From the NCBI GenBank assembly GCA_905116865.2, contig CAJHNH020001154.1:62001-126000 (forward strand): a DNA stretch of 64,000 bases, written 5' to 3'. Numbering within the stretch: position 1 is the stretch's first letter; each line of letters opens with the position of its first letter. Positions 54,301-59,897 of this stretch are shown one piece after another. The stretch comes from Candidula unifasciata. Taxonomy: Eukaryota > Mollusca > Gastropoda > Stylommatophora > Geomitridae. The position numbers were made by a program, and so were the translations under genes. The notes under the pieces are model-generated. The model was not told the DNA's origin, searched no databases, and saw only the letters and a list, made by a program, of their open reading frames with translations.

Positions 54301-57300
54301 ACCAACATCACCCACAGGGTACTGCTGTATGCTAAATGTACTCTGGTGTATAAAGAATTGATTAAACCAGAGCTTTGTGAAACATGGATTCACACGGCAG
54401 TTCATGTTGTGCTGATGGGCTGTAGGTGTAAACATCTGAACTACTTGCAGCTGGTGAAACAGAGGTTCTTGATATCCATGGGTGACCGCAAACACTGCAG
54501 GTTTTGGCGAGAGAGTGGGATCCACATGATTTGACAGCAGGTAAGAAAAATACTGTTGTAGCTTGAGTCAGGCAGTTGCTTTTAGTCGGTCTAAGTGTGT
54601 GGACGTCAGAATTTGTCCAGTCTGATGTCATAGTTTTAACAATGTGTTTTTAATCTGTCCAGCTTGTGTGAACTGTCCGGATGACTGTAGCTACTTCAAA
54701 TTCTCTCAAAGTAATGTTCTAAAATGGATTTGTGTCGCCCATGTGTGTGGGGTTGGCACAGTTACGGCTGTGCGGCATGCTGGTTGACGGGGTGTCCTTA
54801 AGCGCACCTTGAGCTCTTGGGTGACGGGGCCTCTTAGAGGCAGAGCTGCCAAAGGACTGTCACTGCACACCATGTAGGTGCATCTGCACGATCAGGCAGT
54901 GGGTCACCCACAGCAGCATCAGTAGATAGTTCACCATGTGTTTTGTCCATGTTTGCAGAGACTGCTGATGTGAGAGAATTTGGCAGGTGGTGAACAGACA
55001 GTGATTCACTGATCTTTGTCGCAATGTATTTTTCTCTAATAAAAAGACTGATCGCAGGTTAAGATAACAATTTGTTTGATGTACTGTATTTGAGTACTCA
55101 TAGACTATGCTAGTGGTTACCAGAGGACAAGTCAATTGGTTCCGTGCACCTGACTTATAGTGGTGCTCTTGTTTAGGTTGGCTATCCTTTACTCCAGTTA
55201 TAATCACCATCAGCATGTGCCGTGCCAATGAGAGTAGGGGAGTCGGGAAGGGGGGGGGGATGATGTGGATGGGGAATCCTGTGTGTACGTGTGAAGGACT
55301 GACATCTAAAAACATATCCCCTATTTTGCAAAGCGTGCAATGAATCCTCCCGACCGTACGCCACGATGGAAGCCAAGTGACAAAACTGTACTTTTGGGGC
55401 AGCGTAGAAACAGGAATTCTGAGCCCAAGGACTTAGAGCCTGGTGACTAACGCAGTCCCCATCAGGTTACGATTTTATTTTTGCCTCTCGTCCCAGCAGA
55501 CAAAAGCCTGTAACCTTACCGAAGATTCGAACCTAGGTCTCCAGAGCCCAGTGTACTTAACCCTTGGGAAGCCGCTGAAGATAAGTTTTTCCAAAGAAGA
55601 CAAGTTTCCACAAAGTAAATCACAGACAATAATAGCAGTTTTCATTAACAGCTGACCACACACAAAATACCAGTTTCTCCGTGTTGACTGCTGTAGAAGT
55701 ACAGCTGTAATAACTATAACACTACCGATCTAACCTCACCTGTGACTGCTGTAGAAGTACAGCTGTAATAACTATAACACTACCGATCTAACCTCACCTG
55801 TGACTGCTGTAGAAGTACAGCTGTAATAACTATAACACTACCGATCTAACCTCACCTGTGACTGCTGTAGAAGTATAGCTCTAACCTCACCTGTGACTGA
55901 TGTAGAAGTACAGCTGTAATAACTATAACACTACCGATCTAACCTCACCTGTGACTGATGTAGAAGTACGGCTGTAATAACTATAACACTACCGATCTAA
56001 CCTCACCTGTGACTGCTGTAGAAGTATAGCTCTAACCTCACCTGTGACTGATGTAGAAGTACAGCTGTAATAACTATAACACTACCGATCTAACCTCACC
56101 TGTGACTGCTGTAGAAGTACAGCTGTAATAACTATAACACTACCGATCTAACCTCACCTGTGACTGCTGTAGAAGTACAGCTGTAATAACTATAACACTA
56201 CCGATCTAACCTCACCTGTGACTGCTGTAGAAGTACAGCTGTAATAACTATAACACTACCAATCTAACCTCACCTGTGACTGCTGTAGAAGTATAGCTCT
56301 AACCTCACCTGTGACTGATGTAGAAGTACAGCTGTAATAACTATAACACTACCGATCTAACCTCACCTGTGACTTCTGTAGAAGTACGGCTGTAATAACT
56401 ATAACACTACCGATCTAACCTCACCTGTGACTGCTGTAGAAGTATAGCTCTAACCTCACCTGTGACTGATGTAGAAGTACAGCTGTAATAACTATAACAC
56501 TACCGATCTAACCTCACCTGTGACTGCTGTAGAAGTACAGCTGTAATAACTATAACACTACCGATCTAACCTCACCTGTGACTGCTGTAGAAGTACAGCT
56601 GTAATAACTATAACACTACCGATCTAACCTCACCTGTGACTGCTGTAGAAGTACAGCTGTAATAACTATAACACTACCAATCTAACCTCACCTGACTGCT
56701 GTAGAAGTACAGCTGTAATAACTATAACACTACCCATCTAACCTCACCTGACTGCTGTAGAAGTACAGCTGTAATAACTATAACACTACCCATCTAACCT
56801 CACCTGACTGCTGTAGAAGTACAGCTGTAATAACTATAACACTACCAATCTAACCTCACCTGTGACTGCTGTAGAAGTACAGCTGTAATAACTATAACAC
56901 TACCGATCTAACCTCACCTGTGACTGCTGTAGAAGTACAGCTGTAATAACTATAACACTACCGATCTAACCTCACCTGTGACTGCTGTAGAAGTACAGCT
57001 GTAATAACTATAACACTACCGATCTAACCTCACCTGTGACTGCTGTAGAAGTACAGCTGTAATAACTATAACACTACCGATCTAACCTCACCTGTGACTG
57101 CTGTAGAAGTACAGCTGTAATAACTATAACACTACCGATCTAACCTCACCTGTGACTGCTGTAGAAGTACAGCTGTAATAACTATAACACTACCGATCTA
57201 ACCTCACCTGTGACTGCTGTAGAAGTACAGCTGTAATAACCATAACACTACCGATCTAACCTCACCTGTGACTGCTGTAGAAGTACAGCTGTAATAACCA

Positions 57301-59897
57301 TAACACTACCGATCTAACCTCACCTGTGACTGCTGCAGAAGTACAGCTGTAATAACTATAACACTACCGATCTAACCTCACCTGTGACTGCTGTAGAAGT
57401 ACAGCTGTAATAACTATAACACTACCGATCTAACCTCACCTGTGACTGCTGTAGAAGTACAGCTGTAATAACTATAACACTACCGATCTAACCTCACCTG
57501 TGACTGCTGTAGAAGTACAGCTGTAATAACTATAACACTACCGATCTAACCTCACCTGTGACTGCTGTAGAAGTACAGCTGTAATAACTATAACACTACC
57601 GATCTAACCTCACCTGTGACTTCTGTAGAAGTACAGCTGTAATAACTATAACACTACCGATCTAACCTCACCTGTGACTGCTGTAGAAGTACAGCTGTAA
57701 TAACTATAACACTACCGATCTAACCTCACCTGTGACTGCTGTAGAAGTACAGCTGTAATAACTATAACACTACCGATCTAACCTCACCTGTGACTGCTGT
57801 AGAAGTACAGCTGTAATAACTATAACACTACCGATCTAACCTCACCTGTGACTGCTGTAGAAGTACAGCTGTAATAACCATAACACTACCGATCTAACCT
57901 CACCTGTGACTGCTGTAGAAGTACAGCTGCAATAACCATAACAGTACCGATCTAACCTCACCTGTGACTGCTGTAGAAGTACAGCTGTAATAACTATAAC
58001 ACTACCGATCTAACCTCACCTGTGACTGCTGTAGAAGTACAGCTGTAATAACTATAACGCTACCGATCTAACCTCACCTGTGACTGCTGTAGAAGTACAG
58101 CTGTAATAACTATAACGCTACCGATCTAACCTCACCTGTGACTGCTGTAGAAGTACAGCTGCAATAACTATAACACTACCGATCTAACCTCACCTGTGAC
58201 TGCTGTAGAAGTACAGCTGCAATAACCATAACACTACCGATCTAACCTCACCTGTGACTGCTGTAGAAGTACAGCTGTAATAACCATAACACTACCGATC
58301 TAACCTCACCTGTGACTGCTGTAGAAGTACAGCTGTAATAACTATAACACTACCGATCTAACCTCACCTGTGACTGCTGTAGAAGTACAGCTGTAATAAC
58401 TATAACACTACCGATCTAACCTCACCTGTGACTGCTGTAGAAGTACAGCTGTAATAACTATAACACTACCGATCTAACCTCACCTGTGACTGCTGTAGAA
58501 GTACAGCTGTAATAACTATAACACTACCGATCTAACCTCACCTGTGACTGCTGTAGAAGTACAGCTGTAATAACTATAACACTATCGATCTAACCTCACC
58601 TGTGACTGCTGTAGAAGTACAGCTGTAATAACTATAACACTACCGATCTAACCTCACCTGTGACTGCTGTACAAGTACAGCTGCAATAACCATAACACTA
58701 CCGATCTAACCTCACCTGTGACTGCTGTAGAAGTACAGCTGCAATAACTATAACAGTACCGATCTAACCTCACCTGTGACTGCTGTAGAAGTACAGCTGT
58801 AATAACTATAACACTACCGATCTAACATCACCTGTGACTGCTGTAGAAGTACAGCTGCAATAACTATAACACTACCGATCTAACCTCACCTGTGACTGCT
58901 GTAGAAGTACAGCTGTAATAACTATAACGCTACCGATCTAACCTCACCTGTGACTGCTGTAGAAGTACAGCTGTAATAACTATAACACTACCAATCTAAC
59001 CTCACCTGTGACTGCTGTAGAAGTACAGCTGTAATAACTATAACACTACCGATCTAACCTCACCTGTGACTGCTGTAGAAGTACAGCTGTAATAACTATA
59101 ACACTACCGATCTAACCTCACCTGTGACTGCTGTAGAAGTAAAGCTGTAATAACTATAACACTACCGATCTAACCTCACCTGTGACTGCTGTAGAAGTAC
59201 AGCTGTAATAACTATAACACTACCGATCTAACCTCACCTGTGACTGCTGTAGAAGTACAGCTGTAATAACTATAACACTACCGATCTAACCTCACCTGTG
59301 ACTGCTGTAGAAGTACAGCTGTAATAACTATAACACTACCGATCTAACCTCACCTGTGACTACTGTAGAAGTACAGCTGTAATAACTATAACACTACCGA
59401 TCTAACCTCACCTGTGACTACTGTAGAAGTACAGCTGTAATAACTATAACACTACCAATCTAACCTCACCTGTGACTGATGTAATAACTATAACACTACC
59501 GATCAAACCTCACCTGTGACTGCTGTAGAAGTGTAGCTGTAATAACTATAACACTACCGATCAAACCTCACCTGTGACTGCTGTAGAAGTGTAGCTGTAA
59601 TAACTATAACACTACCGATCTAACCTCACCTGTGACTGATGTAATAACTATAACACTACCGATCTAACCTCACCTGTGACTGCTGTAGAAGTGTAGCTGT
59701 AATAACTATAACACTACCGATCTAACCTCACCTGTGACTGCCACTTCTATGGCTTGCTGCTGGACTACCTGGATGACTGCCCAATGGGCTCCCACTTCGG
59801 CTTCGATGACTGGTCGCTGGACTCCGTGGCTGACTGGTCGCTGGACTCCGTGGCTGACTGGTCGTCGGACTCCCTGGTTGACTGGTTGCTGGACTTC
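9146..59897 (-). CDS. LEO1: LEO1, PAF1-complex subunit (12 exons, 5' end outside window)
   Basis: LEO1 is a nuclear subunit of the PAF1 complex, which travels with RNA polymerase II and promotes elongation and histone modification. Exons on the minus strand, 5' to 3': 59732-59897, 52684-53120, 49625-49666, 43257-43406, 42392-42519, 25624-25769, 22770-22973, 22162-22296, 19194-19329, 17906-18092, 13026-13108, 9146-9370. All 11 introns have GT and AG ends, and all phases fit. The join leaves 2,039 coding bases: 678 codons plus TGA after a 2-base split codon. Visible residues about 1-215 are Ser/Arg/Pro-rich. Residues 216-307 are acidic and Ser-rich. Residues ~325-560 form the conserved LEO1 core that in the family contacts PAF1. 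Residues 577-678 are an acidic, Gly-rich tail. Start codon, promoter and 5' exons are not in the window. The identification is firm; exact ends of the low-complexity exons are less so. Confidence 0.95.
9842..10567. repeat. 49-bp tandem array, ~15 copies, LEO1 intron k-l
   Basis: The unit runs cagaggggctcttgttagcc, tactggtgtaggaggaaag, ccccaacagg. Copies are nearly identical; the last three share a tattggtgtaag variant. Confidence 0.97.
10636..11184. repeat. 33-bp repeats in a 162-bp higher-order repeat
   Basis: Short units (catgggcaacatgtgtccc, actggtgactgctg) come in groups of two or three. Each group is followed by a distinct segment containing cagccaggttttgag-type sequence and ggtctaggaagacttgcc. 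The distinct segment starts at 10771, 10933 and 11095, exactly 162 bp apart. A 213-codon minus ORF here is a by-product. Confidence 0.93.
11228..12332. repeat. ~40-55 bp compound tandem array
   Basis: The unit is gattcccatgcctgccag, tcttgttagtcccaccc, gtcactgccctggcct, with short variants lacking the tcttgtta block or carrying cacgccctacag. Larger blocks repeat: about 11378-11700 resembles 11766-12080. Confidence 0.95.
12421..12600 (+). mobile_element. Dispersed repeat copy 1 (pairs with 60120-60290)
   Basis: Shares with 60120-60290, in order: aagttctgg, gtccacttctggacttt, cagaacttaagt, acagatctggct and ctctcaggcagatgcactc. Both copies are in the same orientation. Likely part of an interspersed element of unknown class. 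Confidence 0.8.
12740..12850 (+). mobile_element. SINE tail-like fragment
   Basis: Contains atttgcctacaaaaaccaca, closely matching atttgcctagaaaaaccaca at about 22007, which follows a tRNA-like head there. Confidence 0.45.
13026..13108 (-). CDS. LEO1: LEO1 exon k ([13 protein letters not shown])
   Basis: The acceptor is GATTTCACCAG and the donor is GACGAG|GTCAGT. Residues 578-604 are [20 protein letters not shown] then KRVLSDE, matching the RARIYSSDSDE motif of the LEO1 C-terminal region. A split Lys codon (A|AG) joins it to exon j. It ends in phase 0. Confidence 0.92.
13160..13410. repeat. ~120-bp direct duplication
   Basis: Two copies (about 13177-13285 and 13286-13403) share aacaacaaatcataactgtt, cagcttgtatagatccc and gtctacagtgtatgaatgag. 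They lie in LEO1 intron j-k, just past the exon k acceptor. Confidence 0.9.
13624..14757. repeat. 45-bp tandem array, ~25 copies, LEO1 intron j-k
   Basis: The unit contains ctggtggagctgccaaacac and catactgcagccaaggata. The 45-bp period keeps frames open: 360- and 391-codon minus ORFs and several others are artefacts of the repeat. Confidence 0.97.
14882..15890. repeat. 33-bp tandem array, ~31 copies, LEO1 intron j-k
   Basis: The unit is atgtttcctaaacatcaagg then tccaaactgtcca. Diverged copies continue to about 16010. The [14 protein letters not shown] (299 codons, plus) is a by-product. Confidence 0.97.
16030..16370 (-). mobile_element. tRNA-derived SINE
   Basis: The minus strand starts GGTGGGCTGAGTGGTCTAGG, a tRNA-Leu/Ser-like A-box region, and about 45 bases later has CCCGGGTTCAAGCCCTGG, a B box. 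A ~240-bp unrelated tail follows. It is inserted between two minisatellites in LEO1 intron j-k, in the gene's sense direction. Confidence 0.75.
16388..16750. repeat. 33-bp tandem array, 11 copies
   Basis: The unit is tgtttcataaacatccagat then atcagctgtctct, almost identical between copies. It starts where the SINE ends. Confidence 0.97.
16751..17905. other. Mostly unique LEO1 intron j-k sequence
   Basis: No exon found. It contains a poly-C tract (about 17583-17612) and, at 17288-17360, a fragment similar to 49228-49300 (see findings). Confidence 0.6.
17906..18092 (-). CDS. LEO1: LEO1 exon j ([15 protein letters not shown] helix segment)
   Basis: The acceptor is TTTGTGTTTCAG and the donor is GACGCCA|GTAAGA. 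Residues 515-576 read [40 protein letters not shown], and [18 protein letters not shown]. This matches the basic helical region and the SI-AIKN-KYK motif that follow the LEO1 core. I chose GTAAGA over the base-shifted alternative because it fits the phase of the next exon. Confidence 0.95.
18193..18842. repeat. 39-bp tandem array, ~17 copies, LEO1 intron i-j
   Basis: The plus unit contains cccctgtcaactgaagcaaa and cagatgtgtcactgattt. On the sense strand each unit reads CATCTGTTTGCTTCAG, resembling the true exon j acceptor CTGTTTGTGTTTCAG about 100 bp downstream. Confidence 0.96.
18904..19064. repeat. 17-bp tandem repeat, ~9 copies
   Basis: Unit cacatgatctgtcttct, near perfect. It lies about 130 bp from the exon i donor. 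Confidence 0.96.
19194..19329 (-). CDS. LEO1: LEO1 exon i (core: RPHST to SEMIK)
   Basis: The acceptor is TTGCCTCAG and the donor is GATCAAG|GTGGGC. Residues 470-514 are [20 protein letters not shown], then [20 protein letters not shown] and SEMIK, closely matching animal LEO1 and ending in phase 0. A poly-C/poly-T stretch lies just inside the downstream intron at 19149-19167. Confidence 0.97.
19420..19790 (+). mobile_element. tRNA-derived SINE
   Basis: The head reads taccgtggtgtatcagctag then ggcgggttccagccctgac, with the B box GGTTCCAGCCC about 50 bases after the A-box-like part. The tail contains ttaaatgggtacc and aaaggcgggcagtgtgatg. Antisense to LEO1. Confidence 0.75.
19798..20236. repeat. 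37-bp tandem array, 12 copies
   Basis: The unit is gaaacccaataagtgggctg then cggattatcagcccgct. It directly follows the SINE. Confidence 0.96.
20752..21786. repeat. 20/24-bp tandem array, ~46 copies, LEO1 intron h-i
   Basis: The long unit is tatgagatcaaacacacacc then tgta; the short one lacks four bases. Sense strand: each unit contains ATATACAG|GTGTGTG, a CAG|GT donor-like site, so units begin with GT and end with AG. Confidence 0.96.
21873..22060 (+). mobile_element. tRNA-like SINE
   Basis: Reads tgtggcctaggcgcttcg and then gagttcaatcccagctg (B box-like). The tail holds ggcaaactactgaac and atttgcctagaaaaaccaca, the latter shared with 12775. Confidence 0.6.
22162..22296 (-). CDS. LEO1: LEO1 exon h (core: SMSLHLG to KTKLVF)
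   Basis: The acceptor is CCTCCCCAG and the donor is GTCTTCAG|GTAACC. Residues 425-468 are [20 protein letters not shown], then [20 protein letters not shown] and KLVF. This is the beta-rich part of the LEO1 core that in the family pairs with PAF1. The intron before it (22297-22769) is short and repeat-free, unlike its neighbours. Confidence 0.97.
22297..22769 (-). other. Ordinary LEO1 intron g-h (473 bp)
   Basis: This is the only short, array-free intron among those visible. Donor GTATGTG, acceptor CCTCCCCAG. Nothing else seen. Confidence 0.85.
22770..22973 (-). CDS. LEO1: LEO1 exon g (core: [10 protein letters not shown] to KWSDG)
   Basis: The acceptor is GTCTTCCACAG and the donor is TGGCAG|GTATGT. 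Residues 357-423 contain [29 protein letters not shown], and [11 protein letters not shown]. Between NEIKE and SNARI sits an extra run DNGQAQKE, which I do not expect in the usual NEIKESNARI of animal LEO1. Otherwise the exon is highly conserved and colinear. Confidence 0.97.
23078..25623 (-). repeat. 33-bp array anchored on exon f donor, ~77 copies
   Basis: Sense unit: GTCAGTCTGTGTGTGTTGCC then TGTGGGACACCAG. It starts with the exon f donor and ends with a copy of the exon end ACACCAG, so every unit junction reads CCAG|GTCAGT. The array fills about 96% of intron f-g (22974-25623). The exon f frame is open through the first ~750 bp (to 24876), and ORFs of 210-383 codons on both strands result. 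Later units vary (tactacacacatactg, tgatgacctgg). Confidence 0.97.
25624..25769 (-). CDS. LEO1: LEO1 exon f (start of conserved core)
   Basis: The acceptor is TTGATGTCAG and the donor is GACACCAG|GTCAGT. Residues 308-355 read acidic [14 protein letters not shown], then [16 protein letters not shown] and [12 protein letters not shown], the well-known start of the LEO1 domain. The codon AG|G gives Arg of the RPYD motif with the next exon. The exon's last bases GGACACCAG and the donor GTCAGT recur in every unit of the adjoining 33-bp array. Confidence 0.96.
26143..26680 (-). repeat. 23-bp tandem array, ~23 copies, with GTAAGT in each unit
   Basis: Sense unit: GTAAGTACACATACATGGAT then TGT. Each copy holds GTAAGTAC, an ideal U1 snRNA match at the intronic positions. 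It lies about 370 bp upstream of the exon f acceptor. Confidence 0.95.
26746..28837. repeat. 24-bp tandem array, ~87 copies
   Basis: Unit cacactgcagctgacattac then cccca; variants are a/c changes only, with one 25-bp unit near 27500. The 24-bp period leaves frames open on both strands, giving 289-, 499- and 420-codon plus ORFs of TAADITPH type. No start, signal or codon evidence supports translation. Confidence 0.97.
29047..29707. repeat. 20-bp tandem array, ~33 copies
   Basis: Unit gtgtgtggtagttgtcccat with point variants; intron e-f. Confidence 0.96.
29871..37588. repeat. Large 36/43-bp array, ~7.7 kb, roughly 200 copies
   Basis: The basic unit is actgaggagtactgactggg then cctgtccaacatgcac (36 bp). 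Many units carry an extra actacac (43 bp). Variable positions: gactgg/ggctgg, ggcctg/gacctg, atgcac/atacac. Because 43 is not a multiple of 3, frames shift at each long unit, giving a ladder of overlapping minus ORFs. A ~2.9 kb internal duplication is visible (see findings). Confidence 0.97.
37589..38056. other. Unique spacer in LEO1 intron e-f
   Basis: No exon or element recognised; poly-C at 37641-37656. Confidence 0.6.
38057..38431. repeat. 41-bp tandem array, ~9 copies
   Basis: Unit acccagtatgacacatagat then gtacaagtctagcctagcaac, almost perfect copies. The sense-strand 3' end of the array reads ACTGG|GTGAGTG, a strong donor-like site. Confidence 0.96.
38545..38925. repeat. ~83-bp tandem repeat, ~4.5 copies
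   Basis: The unit contains acagtcaactgttcctccga, tttgtagagtcaactgcct and atatcaatacacagtt. Several tcaactg/cagttga pieces give it local dyad symmetry. Confidence 0.93.
38926..39277. other. Unique spacer in LEO1 intron e-f
   Basis: No feature recognised. Confidence 0.6.
39278..42391 (-). repeat. 55-58 bp array anchored on exon e donor, ~55 copies
   Basis: The sense unit includes TACAGAGACACCTTGTGTAG, AGAATGTGTGTACTGTTTC, and TCTTGTCTGTATTTCTCA. The first unit starts with the exon e donor GTACAGAGACACC. Most units near the exon carry ATACAGAG or ATACATATCACACC. GTACAGAGACACC reappears in units around 39300-39660, and at 39853-39880. Confidence 0.95.
42392..42519 (-). CDS. LEO1: LEO1 exon e ([14 protein letters not shown] segment)
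   Basis: The acceptor is TTGATTTCAG and the donor is AGACGG|GTACAGAG. Residues 266-307 include [19 protein letters not shown], matching the short LFG-x-ADDISS block that precedes the LEO1 core in animals. The exon ends [13 protein letters not shown] in phase 0. The donor lies at the edge of a 55-58 bp minisatellite. Confidence 0.92.
42647..42858. repeat. ~67-bp tandem repeat, 3 copies
   Basis: The unit contains gttaactaccagcagaaatc, ctggatctagaattatg and ttgacttattttaa; intron d-e. Confidence 0.9.
42914..43256 (-). repeat. 21-bp array anchored on exon d donor, 16 copies
   Basis: Sense unit GTATGATCTCCTCACATTGT then T, starting at the first base of intron d-e. Each unit therefore carries GTATGA. 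The exon d reading frame continues open through all 16 units ([12 protein letters not shown] repeat) to a stop near 42871. Confidence 0.97.
43257..43406 (-). CDS. LEO1: LEO1 exon d (basic then acidic Ser-rich segment)
   Basis: The acceptor is TTTCACAAAG and the donor is GGAAG|GTATGATC. Residues 216-264 begin [19 protein letters not shown], a likely nuclear-localisation-like basic patch (inference). They continue [17 protein letters not shown] and [13 protein letters not shown] and SDEEE blocks are typical of the LEO1 N-terminal half. The donor is the first base of a 21-bp minisatellite, and the exon frame stays open through it. Confidence 0.9.
43540..46350. repeat. 61-bp tandem array, ~46 copies, very homogeneous
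   Basis: Unit: cagtcagtagaagggaagga, gagatctgtaacatttctct, aggagatggctcatgtatact. Nearly all variation is gg/ga at one site (taggagatgg/tagaagatgg). On the sense strand each unit holds the pyrimidine tract ATCTCTCCTTCCCTTCTAC. Intron c-d, ~130 bp upstream of the exon d acceptor. Confidence 0.97.
46351..47269. other. Unique LEO1 intron c-d sequence
   Basis: No exon recognised. Short unrecognised ORFs only (46254-46547 minus, 46484-46846 plus). Confidence 0.55.
47270..47760 (-). mobile_element. Decayed LINE RNase H domain
   Basis: The minus strand reads [19 protein letters not shown], then after a frameshift [11 protein letters not shown], a stop, and [20 protein letters not shown] then [16 protein letters not shown]. 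The TDGSV, RMEVEA and VTD blocks are the RNase H catalytic neighbourhoods. A frameshift and a stop make it dead. Same strand as LEO1. Confidence 0.8.
47900..48060 (+). repeat. ~50-bp direct duplication inside a short ORF
   Basis: Copies at about 47903-47953 and 48005-48055 share tctagaggataaacaaga and cgttctggtgactttag. The plus ORF 47942-48226 spans the second copy ([19 protein letters not shown]). Acidic, reminiscent of a transposase N-terminus, but not assignable. Confidence 0.7.
48230..48878. other. AT-rich unique intron sequence
   Basis: Nothing recognised. Confidence 0.6.
48879..49268. repeat. 78-bp tandem repeat, 5 copies
   Basis: Unit: ccaattctctcctttaacca, gctaggctaggagatagata, tatggggacggagcacttat, gagaatgtcctagtgctg. 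Near-identical copies. The last unit runs into a fragment also found at 17288-17360. Confidence 0.96.
49346..49492. repeat. 16-17 bp tandem repeat, ~9 copies
   Basis: Unit gtcaggaggtcagacc with variants. Confidence 0.93.
49572..49624 (-). repeat. (GT)n microsatellite fused to exon c donor
   Basis: The sense strand runs GTGAGTGTGTGTGTGTGTG directly from the splice donor, with interruptions, over about 50 bp. Confidence 0.9.
49625..49666 (-). CDS. LEO1: LEO1 exon c (42-bp micro-exon)
   Basis: The acceptor is GGTATTTTAG and the donor is ACATG|GTGAGTGTG. It encodes residues 202-214, [13 protein letters not shown], plus split Gly codons on both sides (G|GG in, G|GT out). It was found because it is the only nearby segment with both splice signals that fits the phases of exons b and d. 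The donor runs straight into a (GT)n microsatellite. Confidence 0.78.
49830..50599 (+). mobile_element. Non-LTR retrotransposon RT C-terminal half (one frameshift)
   Basis: Readable from [17 protein letters not shown] through a frameshift in an A-run near 49971. It continues [40 protein letters not shown] and [20 protein letters not shown]. Then come [32 protein letters not shown] and [20 protein letters not shown]. These are the post-catalytic RT, thumb and C-terminal blocks of endonuclease/RT LINEs. 5' truncated. Opposite strand to LEO1. Confidence 0.9.
50690..50915 (-). mobile_element. Second, decayed LINE RT tail in inverted orientation
   Basis: The minus strand reads [14 protein letters not shown] in one frame and [24 protein letters not shown] sequence in another, then [18 protein letters not shown]. 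These match [20 protein letters not shown] and QQVKWFAHL of the plus-strand copy next to it. Several stops and frameshifts. Confidence 0.6.
51190..51400. repeat. 30-bp tandem repeat, ~7 copies
   Basis: Unit catgagtgaccaatacggta then catgtcaatc. Confidence 0.94.
51604..51852. repeat. 22-23 bp tandem repeat, ~11 copies
   Basis: Unit gatatcatccctatgtttgt then ggg; two units are shortened. Confidence 0.94.
51897..52216. repeat. ~28-bp tandem repeat, ~12 copies
   Basis: Unit cccacttcttcttaacagta then ttgaaaaa with small indels. Confidence 0.94.
52217..52683. other. Unique intron b-c sequence beside exon b donor
   Basis: No array at this donor (GTAGAGACAG); poly-C at about 52487-52497. Confidence 0.6.
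52684..53120 (-). CDS. LEO1: LEO1 exon b (SPAGSHRS repeat, RS-like)
   Basis: The acceptor is TGTCTTTCAG and the donor is GTGCAG|GTAGAG. The exon holds residues 56-200, with split codons on both sides. The protein is a chain of about a dozen octapeptide-like repeats around SPAGSHRS, alternating with SASP, SVSP, SGSP and KSGSP. A patch SRSRRRSP and an end [16 protein letters not shown] follow. The repeats are visible at DNA level as ~24-bp coding minisatellite units. Composition is that of a disordered, phosphorylatable SP/RS segment in place of the acidic repeats of vertebrate LEO1. A 153-codon plus-strand ORF over it is an antisense shadow. Confidence 0.85.
53280..54316. repeat. ~26-bp tandem array, ~40 copies, intron a-b
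   Basis: Unit acatcacccacataggacat then gacca; variable gaccaac/gatcaag/cacca core. Confidence 0.96.
54317..55684. other. Mostly unique intron a-b sequence
   Basis: Unrecognised short ORFs (54346-54534 plus, 54860-55315 minus). G homopolymer at about 55249-55258. No LEO1-like exon seen. Confidence 0.55.
55490..55585 (-). mobile_element. tRNA-like segment
   Basis: The minus strand has GGGTTAAGTACACTGGGCTC and then CCTAGGTTCGAATCTTCGG, a Pol III B-box match. No full cloverleaf was established. Confidence 0.45.
55685..59731 (-). repeat. 58-bp array anchored on exon a donor, ~68 copies
   Basis: Sense unit: GTGAGGTTAGATCGGTAGTG, TTATAGTTATTACAGCTGTA, CTTCTACAG, then CAGTCACAG. The exon a end GCAGTCACAG and donor GTGAGG are copied in every unit. 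Shortened variants occur (units near 55870, 56020 and 56290; three consecutive at about 56690-56830 lacking GT before GACTGC). The array occupies over 60% of intron a-b. Confidence 0.97.
59732..59897 (-). CDS. LEO1: LEO1 exon a (Ser/Pro/Arg-rich N-terminal repeat exon)
   Basis: The acceptor ends ATCTTCAG and the donor is CACAG|GTGAGG. The exon starts with two bases of a split codon and ends with AG, giving Arg with the next exon. Visible residues 1-54 are imperfect repeats of SPATSQPR type turning into SPLGSHPG and [11 protein letters not shown]. This is not the Asp/Glu-rich repeat of vertebrate LEO1, so assignment rests on phase continuity, strand and the same SP-x-SH repeat in the next exon. 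The last ten bases are repeated in every unit of the array that begins at its donor. Confidence 0.8.
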
